Below are positions 12,604 through 18,023 of a stretch of DNA of 18,023 nt, in pieces (positions within the stretch are counted from its first letter, which is position 1; each line of letters begins with the position of its first letter). Position numbers and translations under genes: made by a program. The DNA comes from JBOGWA01 sp050693155 (lineage in GTDB: Bacteria > Actinomycetota > UBA4738 > CALAEC01), in NCBI GenBank assembly GCA_050693155.1, contig JBOGWA010000115.1:1-18023 (forward strand), written 5' to 3'. The notes below the pieces were generated by a model. That model did not search any database. It was not told where the DNA came from and saw only the letters and a program-made list of their open reading frames with translations.

Positions 12604-12879
12604 GGTGGCCGTGCTAGGCGGGGAGCTAGCGGTGCCCTGTACCCGCAATCCGCTCTAGCGGGGCCGATGTCCGTCTGCGGCCGGGGCGGTCCGAAGCAGC
12701 TCCGCGGCACGGAGTGTTGATGGTTGGGTCCTGTGCGACGCTGGCCCGTGAACCCCGTCAGGCCCGGAAGGGAGCAGCGGTAAACGGTTTCCGGCGGGTG
12801 TTGCAGGGGCGCCTAACCGGAGCTTCGGGCTCGGGAAGCGTTTGGGGTGCTCGAGGTCAAGGTCGGATGCACGGCCACC
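12604..12879 (+). ncRNA. ffs: Signal recognition particle RNA, large (Alu-containing) form
   Basis: About 276 nt. The 5' part has the Alu-domain sequence GGTGCCCTGTACCCGCAATC, as in Bacillus scRNA. The apical domain shows the universal Ffh-binding motif, GTCAGGCCCGGAAGGGAGCA at 12758-12777. TTGGGTCCTGTGCGACG precedes it and TTGCAGGGGCGCC follows it, both in the order of Bacillus 6S-type SRP RNA. The ends are set by an 11-bp perfect helix, GGTGGCCGTGC (12604-12614) with GCACGGCCACC (12869-12879). With Ffh it targets nascent membrane and secreted proteins. Exact mature ends are inferred from this helix. Confidence 0.93.
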
Positions 12880-12913
12880 ATCTCTTCCCCTGAGCGAGTT
12901 GCAACCAGTTCAT

Positions 12914-14590
12914 ATGGACGAGTATCGATCGCTCTACCGGAGGTACCGCCCCCAGTCGCCGGACGAGGTGCTGGGGCAGGAGCACGTCGTCCGCGCGCTG
13001 GCAGGCGCGGTCCGAGAGGGAAAGCTCGCCCATGCGTTCCTGTTCTCCGGTCCTCGAGGGACGGGGAAGACTTCCACGGCTCGGATCCTCGCGAAGATGG
13101 TCAACTGCGAGCAGGGACCCACGGCCGAACCGTGCGGGACGTGCGAACAGTGCGTTCGGATCCGAGACGGCGCCCACCTCGATGTTGTGGAGATCGATGC
13201 CGCTTCCCACGGGGGAGTGGACGACGCCCGCGAGCTCCGCGAGCGTGCGCCGACCGCGCCCGCACAGGGTCGCGAGAAGGTCTACATCATCGACGAGGCG
13301 CAGCGACTTTCCCGGGAGGCGTTTGACGCGCTCCTGAAGCTCTTCGAGGAACCACCGGATGGTGTTCGCTTCCTGCTCGCTACCACCGAGGCGCACAAGA
13401 TGCCGGCGACGATCATCGGCCGGTGTCAGCGATTCGAGTTCCGTCGCATCCCGGCCGAGACCATCGCCGGACACCTTGCCGCCGTTGCCGACAGCGAGTC
13501 GATCTCACTCGAACCGGCCGCCGCCGAGGCGATTGCTCGGGAGGCTGAAGGGTCGATCCGCGACGCCCTGTCGCTCCTCGATCAGGCTTCGCTTCTGGGC
13601 GCCGGAGATGTAACCGAGCGGGTCATCGCGACACTAATCGGCGCCCCCGATCTCGACGTGCACGCCGCGCTGGCAGACGCGGTCGCGGTGGGAGATGCGA
13701 AAGACGTTTTCGGGATCATCCACCGGCTGGTTCAGGACGGGCACGATCTTCGCCATTTCGCGGCCCGTCTCACCGGGCATTTTCGAAATCTGCTCCTCGC
13801 GCTCGCCGCTCCCGAGGATTCAGAGCTCATCGACGTCTCCCCCGACCTTCACCCGCGTTTGGTTGCCCAGGCCCAGAAGTTCTCCTCCGGCGAGCTCGAC
13901 CGGATCCTCTCGCTCCTCCTTCAGGCGCAGACGGACATGCGGTGGTCGACCGCCCCCCGCCTAACCCTCGAGCTGGCGCTCGTGCGCGCGGCGATGCCCG
14001 AGACGGATCCCCAGCCGGCAGCCCTCCGGGCAAGGATGGAGCGGCTCGAGCGTCTGGCCGGGATCGAGGAGGCGGCGCCGGAGCCGAGCGAACAGCCGGC
14101 AGAGGAGGCCCCGAAGGCGGTGCAGAAGCCGAAGGAGGAGACTCCGAAGGGCCAACCGAAGAAGGAGGCCCTCCCGGAGTCGCGCGAACGACCCGCACCC
14201 GGCCCGCGCGCACCGGACGCCGGAGCCGTCGACGCGGAGATGCTCCGCCGGTCCTGGCAGGAGGTCGTGGAGGCCTTGAAGGCGCGGCGCCGCATGATCC
14301 TGTACGCGAACACCCAAGTCGCGACCGTCGGTGGTTTCGACGGCCAGACGCTGGATCTCGTATTTCCCCCGGGCCGCGAGTTCGCCGCTGCGAAAGTGGA
14401 GGAGAAGGCCGACGAGCTTCGCGACGTTCTTACCGAGCTCTTCGGGATCGCCCCGGCGATTCGTTGCTCGGTTCGGGAGGGGACCGTGGCCCTGGAGGAC
14501 GCCGACGAGCCGCCGCTCAGCCCACAGGCTGCCGAGGAGCTCGTTCGGGCGCAATTCGGCGCCGAGGTGGTCGAGCAGGACGATGCTTGA
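12914..14590 (+). CDS. dnaX: DNA polymerase III subunit gamma/tau
   Basis: 558 residues from ATG 12914 (MDEYRSLYRRYRPQ); an upstream in-frame extension lies in the SRP RNA. The clamp-loader AAA+ ATPase has Walker A GPRGTGKT (46-53), four zinc cysteines (C65, C74, C77, C80), Walker B YIIDEAQ (124-130), sensor 1 LLATTE and sensor 2 EGSIRDALSLLDQ. Then come the collar domain (to about 380), a Lys/Glu/Pro-rich linker (about 407-460) and a tau-like C-terminal domain (about 465-550). It loads the sliding clamp and couples the replisome. The Walker B reads DEAQ where DEVH or DEAH is usual. No A-rich slippery site is seen in the linker, so a frameshifted gamma form is not supported. No clear ribosome site before ATG; it starts 35 nt after the SRP RNA. 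Confidence 0.95.
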   Translation: MDEYRSLYRRYRPQSPDEVLGQEHVVRALAGAVREGKLAHAFLFSGPRGTGKTSTARILAKMVNCEQGPTAEPCGTCEQCVRIRDGAHLDVVEIDAASHGGVDDARELRERAPTAPAQGREKVYIIDEAQRLSREAFDALLKLFEEPPDGVRFLLATTEAHKMPATIIGRCQRFEFRRIPAETIAGHLAAVADSESISLEPAAAEAIAREAEGSIRDALSLLDQASLLGAGDVTERVIATLIGAPDLDVHAALADAVAVGDAKDVFGIIHRLVQDGHDLRHFAARLTGHFRNLLLALAAPEDSELIDVSPDLHPRLVAQAQKFSSGELDRILSLLLQAQTDMRWSTAPRLTLELALVRAAMPETDPQPAALRARMERLERLAGIEEAAPEPSEQPAEEAPKAVQKPKEETPKGQPKKEALPESRERPAPGPRAPDAGAVDAEMLRRSWQEVVEALKARRRMILYANTQVATVGGFDGQTLDLVFPPGREFAAAKVEEKADELRDVLTELFGIAPAIRCSVREGTVALEDADEPPLSPQAAEELVRAQFGAEVVEQDDA

Positions 14591-15176
14591 GCGCCCAATC
14601 CAGGACCTCGTCGAAGAGCTGAATCGCCTCCCCGGCATCGGCCCAAAGTCGGCACAGCGCCTGGCCTTTCACATCGTGAAGACCCAAGCGCAGGACGCAA
14701 AGCGCTTGGCCGAGGCGATCCTTAGCGCGAAGGAGCGAGTTCGGTTCTGTCGCGAGTGCTTCGGGGTGGCGGAGGGCGAGCTCTGCCGGCTCTGCTCGGA
14801 CCCCGGCCGCGACGTCACCGTGATATGTGTCGTCGAGGAACCGAAGGATGTCTCGGCGGTGGAGAAGGCGGGGGTCATCAAGGGTCGCTACCACGTCCTC
14901 GGGGGCGCAATCTCCCCGATGGACGGTGTCGGTCCGGACGACCTGCGCGTGAAGGAGTTGCTCGATCGGGTGCATCGCGACGGCGTGAAGGAGGTCATCC
15001 TCGCGACGAACCCGAACCTCGAGGGGAACGCGACGGCCATGTTCGTGGCCGGGCTGCTGAAGTCTCTCGACGTTCGGGTCACTCGCCTTGCAGCCGGCCT
15101 CCCGGTCGGGGGGGATCTCGAATACGCCGACGAGGTTACGTTGGGCCAGGCGCTGGAGGGTCGTCGGGAGATGTAG
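14583..15176 (+). CDS. recR: Recombination mediator protein RecR
   Basis: 197 residues, normal length. The helix-hairpin-helix LPGIGPKSAQRLAFHIV (16-32) binds DNA. The zinc finger is CRECFGVAEGELCRLC (C56, C59, C68, C71). A TOPRIM domain follows with VVEEPKDVSAVEKAG, YHVLGGAISPMDGVGPDDL and EVILATNPNLEGNATAMF, and ends in the usual GLPVGGDLEYADEVTLGQALEGR. RecR works with RecO and RecF to load RecA at gaps. Its ATG overlaps the last 8 nt of dnaX, in another frame. The ybaB/ebfC gene that often lies between dnaX and recR is absent. The 3' end overlaps the converging MFS gene by 41 bp. Confidence 0.97.
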   Translation: MLERPIQDLVEELNRLPGIGPKSAQRLAFHIVKTQAQDAKRLAEAILSAKERVRFCRECFGVAEGELCRLCSDPGRDVTVICVVEEPKDVSAVEKAGVIKGRYHVLGGAISPMDGVGPDDLRVKELLDRVHRDGVKEVILATNPNLEGNATAMFVAGLLKSLDVRVTRLAAGLPVGGDLEYADEVTLGQALEGRREM

Positions 15177-16455
15177 AGGGCCCGGTCGGGACGTGTTGGA
15201 CTACCCCTTTCGCCGCGACCGAACCGAGCAAAATGATTCCTCCGCCGAGCAGCAGCCCGAACTGATTGCCGTCGAATCCGCCGATGTCGCCGACGGCGCT
15301 CGCCGCGCCGCCGACACCGAGTGCGCCCGCGGCGAGACTGACGCGAAACAGCATGTGCGCGCCTCCAAGCAGTCGCCCCCGCATGGTTTCGGACGACATC
15401 TCCTGGACCAGAGTCACGGCGAGGATCAGGGCGACCGAGAACGCGATCCCGAATGCCAGCGCCGCGAGGAAGGCGAGCCACGTGAAGGTCAGGAACGCCA
15501 TGCCGATGAGGATGCCTCCGCAGGCGGCGACGGCCGACTGGAACACATATCCTTCGCCCCGGCGGACCAGCAGCCGCACAGCCCCGATCCCGAGCGCCAT
15601 CCCCATCCCCCACAACGACGCGAGGAAGCCAAACTCAACGTCGCCGCCCCCGAGCGTTTCCCGCACATAGCCGATTCCGAGCGCGAACAAGACGCCGCCC
15701 CCGAACATCGACACCGCGACGCCGACCGAGAGCGCGCGGATTCCCGGCTGTGAGAGCCCGTACCGGAACGCCTCGGTCACGCCTCGGAACAGGTGTGTCT
15801 CGGCGGCTGCGACGCTCGAGCGGCGCGGGATCGAGATCCCGGCGATCATCAGCGCCGCGAACAGAAACGACACCGTGTCGAAAAGGAACGGGATGATGAG
15901 CGGCTTGTCCGCCAAGGCATCGGCGAACGGGATCCACGAAGGCACGTGTCGGGACGCCAGGCGCAGCCCGGAGAACAGCGCGGCTCCGATCGGAATCGCC
16001 CCGTACGAAAACCCGAGGATGAGCCCGTTTGCCTGCGAAAGCGAGTGACGCGGGACGAGGTCCGGCACCGTTGCGTCGCGGGCGGGAAGGAAGAGCAGGG
16101 CGAACGATTCGGAGACGAACGCGATGATGTACAAGCCGGCGAGGTTCACGAAGGGGACGAGCGCGATGAGCCCCGCCATGATCAGGTTGGCCCCGACCAT
16201 TATCGCTCGGCGGTCCATTCGGTCGGCGAGAACGCCTCCAAGCGGAGCTGCAAACACCGGGGGAACGAGTCGAAGCACGAGCACGCCGCCCACTGCGAGC
16301 GGCTCCCCGGTGAGATCGAGCGCGGCGGCGATCAGGGCGAACGTGCCGACCCAGTCACCGAGCGAGGACACGGCCTGGCCGATGAGGAGTCGCCGGAACG
16401 GGCCGCGCGAAAGGAGCGGCCGTACACTCTCTTGCTCGTGCTCGGGCGACTTCAC
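15136..16455 (-). CDS. MFS transporter (MFS_3/EntS-like exporter)
   Basis: 439 residues from GTG 16455, preceded by GGAG at suitable spacing. The open frame continues upstream but that part is antisense to degV and has no membrane segments. The start RPLLSRGPFRRLLIGQAVSSLGDWVGTFAL is typical of the MFS_3 group. The MFS loop 2-3 motif is GGVLADRMDRRAIM (73-86). About twelve hydrophobic segments follow, with a central loop containing IPRRSSVAAAETHLFRGVTEAFRYG. Members export siderophores, macrolides or other small molecules; the substrate is unknown. It is divergent from degV, with only 15 bp between start codons, and its C-terminus (PSTSPDDPPAPGPT) overlaps recR. Confidence 0.88.
   Translation of the reverse strand: MKSPEHEQESVRPLLSRGPFRRLLIGQAVSSLGDWVGTFALIAAALDLTGEPLAVGGVLVLRLVPPVFAAPLGGVLADRMDRRAIMVGANLIMAGLIALVPFVNLAGLYIIAFVSESFALLFLPARDATVPDLVPRHSLSQANGLILGFSYGAIPIGAALFSGLRLASRHVPSWIPFADALADKPLIIPFLFDTVSFLFAALMIAGISIPRRSSVAAAETHLFRGVTEAFRYGLSQPGIRALSVGVAVSMFGGGVLFALGIGYVRETLGGGDVEFGFLASLWGMGMALGIGAVRLLVRRGEGYVFQSAVAACGGILIGMAFLTFTWLAFLAALAFGIAFSVALILAVTLVQEMSSETMRGRLLGGAHMLFRVSLAAGALGVGGAASAVGDIGGFDGNQFGLLLGGGIILLGSVAAKGVVQHVPTGPSTSPDDPPAPGPT
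16423..16428 (+). promoter_or_regulatory. Possible -10 box TACACT of degV
   Basis: TACACT lies 42 nt before the degV GTG, within the first codons of the divergent MFS gene. No -35 is evident. It is the best -10 candidate before degV. Confidence 0.3.
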
Positions 16456-16470
16456 GAGAATCTCCGCGAC

Positions 16471-17292
16471 GTGATCGCCATCGTTACCGACAGCGCGGCG
16501 AGCCTCCCTCCCGAGATCGCTGCCGAGCTGGGCATCGAGGTCGTTCCAATGTACCTGAGGTTCGGCGACGAAACGTATCAGGACGGCGTCGACCTCGAGG
16601 ACTTCTACGGGAGGCTGGCGCGTGAGGGGGCCACTGCGGAGACCGCGACGCCCGCGCCGGGAGACTTCCTCGATGCGTTCGAGAGAACGGGCGCCGACGA
16701 GATCGTCTGCGTGACCGTCGCCGCCTCGCTCTCCGGGATGTACAACGCGGCGCAGCTCGCGGCGGGCATGTCGAAGCGCCCCGTCCATCTCGTCGACTCG
16801 GGGAACGCCTCGCTTGCCCAGGGGTTCGTTGCACTCGAAGCCGCTCGTGCGGCGCGGTCTGGAGCGTCTCGCGAGGACGTGATCGGGCGGGCCAACGAGG
16901 TCGCGGGCCGGGCGAGCCTGATCGCGCTCATCGAGACATTCGAGTTCCTGCGAAAGTCCGGACGGGTGAAAGCGATCGAGGCGTATGCCGGGACGATGCT
17001 CGGCATCAAGCCGGTCTTCCGCCTCCACCGCGGGGTCATCTCGCCCGTGGCCCGTCCCAGAACGAGGCGTCGGGCGCTCGAGCGTGTGGAGGACGAGGCG
17101 CTGAGCGAGATCGGCGGGCGGCCCGTGCATCTCGCGGCCGTGCATGCCGCGGCGGAGTCCGATGCGAACGACCTCCTCGAGCGGATCGCGCGGAGAAGCG
17201 ATGTCGTCGAGTCCTACGTGGCGGAGTTCACTGCGGGGATGGGGGCCCGGACCGGCCCAGGCGTGGTTGGAGTAGCGTTTTTCTGCGAATGA
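16471..17292 (+). CDS. DegV family fatty-acid-binding protein
   Basis: 273 residues from GTG 16471, which gives the family start MIAIVTDSAASLPPEIAAELGI. Also present are the ligand-site block ATPAPGDFLDAF (TSxPS in most members), VTVAASLSGMYNAAQLAA (usually SSxLSGTY), VDSGNASLAQGFVALEAA, FEFLRKSGRVKA and GIKPVFRLHRGVI. DegV/FakB proteins hold a fatty acid and present it to the kinase FakA, which makes acyl-phosphate. In this copy Ala replaces Ser in TSxPS and Met replaces Thr in LSGTY. The TGA overlaps the ATG of the PlsY-like gene (ATGA), tying it to a family that uses acyl-phosphate. No FakA-like gene is in the window. Confidence 0.9.
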   Translation: MIAIVTDSAASLPPEIAAELGIEVVPMYLRFGDETYQDGVDLEDFYGRLAREGATAETATPAPGDFLDAFERTGADEIVCVTVAASLSGMYNAAQLAAGMSKRPVHLVDSGNASLAQGFVALEAARAARSGASREDVIGRANEVAGRASLIALIETFEFLRKSGRVKAIEAYAGTMLGIKPVFRLHRGVISPVARPRTRRRALERVEDEALSEIGGRPVHLAAVHAAAESDANDLLERIARRSDVVESYVAEFTAGMGARTGPGVVGVAFFCE

Positions 17293-17933
17293 CCCTGAAA
17301 GGCGTTGCCTGGGTCGTTGGCGCCTATCTGGCCGGCACCTTGCCCTCGACGTATTTGATCGCGCGGGCCCGCGGCGGGACGGAGGTGCTTCGGCTCTCCG
17401 CGCGCCGCGAATCCCAGGCCGACGCCCACATCCTGATGGACAAGCACATGGGGAAGGCGTGGGCGGCGGCGGCGGCGACGCTCGACGTCCTGAAGGGCCT
17501 CCTGCCTCCGCTCGTCGCGCGCGAGCTCGGCAACGTCTCGCCCGAGTGGGTCGCTGCGGCCGGGGTCGCGGCGGTCGTCGGTCACGGGTGGCCGCCGTAC
17601 GTTCGCGCCATGGCAGGGCGAGGTCTGTCGACCGCAGTCGGAGTCCTGCTCGGCCTCCTCCCGGTCGGGGCGGTCGCCCTCGGGGTGATCATCGTCATGG
17701 GGTTCGTGCTGCGGCTGACGGGACCGGCGAGCACGCTCGGATTCGTGGCCGTCCCCGTCATCGAGGGCCTGCGCGGACAGCCCGCAGCTTATGTCTGGAT
17801 GTCGATCGTCATCCTCCTCGTTGTGTTCGCTCGGAGGATCGAAGGAATCACCGCCGTCGTCCGCTCCGGAACCCCATGGCCCCGCGCGCTCTACTACCGC
17901 GCCGTCCACGACATCAGCACCCCACCGGACTAG
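17289..17933 (+). CDS. Degenerate PlsY-like (acyl-phosphate:glycerol-3-phosphate acyltransferase family) membrane protein
   Basis: 214 residues, start codon overlapping the degV stop. It opens like PlsY (GAYLAGTLPSTYLIARARGG) and keeps LDVLKGLLP. It also keeps a motif 2 remnant, GHGWPPYVRAMAGRG (98-112, GHxxPVFxxFxGGKG in PlsY), and a weak motif 3, ARRIEGITAVVRSGTPWP. The first catalytic motif, normally GSGNIGATN, is replaced by SARRESQADAH. Four to five further hydrophobic helices are present and the length is typical. PlsY makes lysophosphatidic acid from acyl-phosphate. With motif 1 lost, this copy may have another substrate or no catalysis. Coupling to DegV supports an acyl-lipid role. 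Confidence 0.75.
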   Translation: MTLKGVAWVVGAYLAGTLPSTYLIARARGGTEVLRLSARRESQADAHILMDKHMGKAWAAAAATLDVLKGLLPPLVARELGNVSPEWVAAAGVAAVVGHGWPPYVRAMAGRGLSTAVGVLLGLLPVGAVALGVIIVMGFVLRLTGPASTLGFVAVPVIEGLRGQPAAYVWMSIVILLVVFARRIEGITAVVRSGTPWPRALYYRAVHDISTPPD

Positions 17934-18023
17934 AGCCTGCGCGCTCCCCTCCCACCGTCGTGAGGCTCCGTGGCTCCCTCCCGACGTGGTGAGCCTGCGC
18001 GCCTCCTCTCACCGTGGTGAGGC
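17933..18023. repeat. ~29-bp imperfect tandem repeat with palindromic junctions, cut by window end
   Basis: Units begin with GAG at 17933, 17962, 17991 and 18019. Each reads roughly GAG-SCTSCG-(G/C-rich)-CTCCC-ACCGTSGT. The spacing is 29, 29 and 28 bp. The junction at 18008-18021, CTCACCGTGGTGAG, is a perfect palindrome; the earlier junctions are imperfect versions. The first unit begins in the stop codon of the PlsY-like gene. The array runs off the window, so its length is unknown. Confidence 0.6.

Noticed and set aside
12389..12720. Short open frames across the tRNA genes and SRP RNA
   Set aside because: They are translations of structured RNA genes and have no protein features.
14090..14200. 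Programmed frameshift in dnaX to make gamma
   Set aside because: The linker is A-containing but has no A AAA AAG-like slippery heptamer.
16456..17145. N-terminal extension of the MFS open frame
   Set aside because: This part is exactly antisense to the conserved degV sequence, is charged and non-membrane, and a GTG with a ribosome site exists at 16455.
17933..18023. CRISPR array
   Set aside because: The units abut each other with no variable spacers and no cas genes are present.

Overview
This window is high-GC DNA with GTG and TTG starts, promoter -10 boxes of the TAGACT/TAGAAT type, and a coproporphyrin-dependent haem gene set (hemE, cpfC/hemH, chdC/hemQ). Together with paired acyl-CoA dehydrogenases and an SRP RNA-dnaX-recR block, this points to an Actinomycetota-like organism, probably a deep or uncultivated lineage because the SRP RNA is the long, Alu-containing form. 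I see no phage, transposon or CRISPR, so it reads as an ordinary chromosomal segment. Nothing here is a proven new system. The most system-like unit is a haem operon bracketed by two small cyclic-nucleotide-binding-domain proteins.

Layout. 1-181: 3' end of a DUF4399-type protein. 204-1653: a sigma-70/ECF-like factor, then a one-pass membrane protein with a PGQG-repeat exterior (probable anti-sigma partner), then a hairpin terminator. 1729-5215, plus strand: cNMP-domain protein, hemE, hemH, hemQ and a second cNMP-domain protein, packed with ATGA overlaps. 5212-9611, minus strand: two coupled acyl-CoA dehydrogenases, a secreted CocE-like hydrolase, and a 35-residue membrane peptide. The peptide meets the haem operon tail-to-tail, with both stop codons inside one hairpin.

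9612-9714 is a divergent control region with a 14-bp palindrome and a clear promoter for a class A penicillin-binding protein (9715-11757). This is followed by tadA, tRNA-Ser(CGA), tRNA-Ser(GGA), the large SRP RNA, dnaX and recR (to 15176). An MFS exporter (minus, 15136-16455) overlaps the recR tail and starts 15 bp from the divergent degV. degV is coupled by ATGA to a degenerate PlsY-like membrane protein. The window ends in a ~29-bp tandem repeat that runs off the edge.

How the genes work together. HemE makes coproporphyrinogen III. HemH and HemQ insert iron and decarboxylate coprohaem to haem, but the oxidase step (CgoX/HemY) is not encoded here. The two dehydrogenases look like a heteromeric pair with the catalytic Glu in the larger subunit only. 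DegV (fatty-acid-binding, FakB-like) next to a PlsY homologue suggests acyl-lipid handling. Several starts (hemE, the PBP, possibly the sigma factor and the large dehydrogenase) sit 6-10 nt after a -10 box, so leaderless mRNAs are likely.
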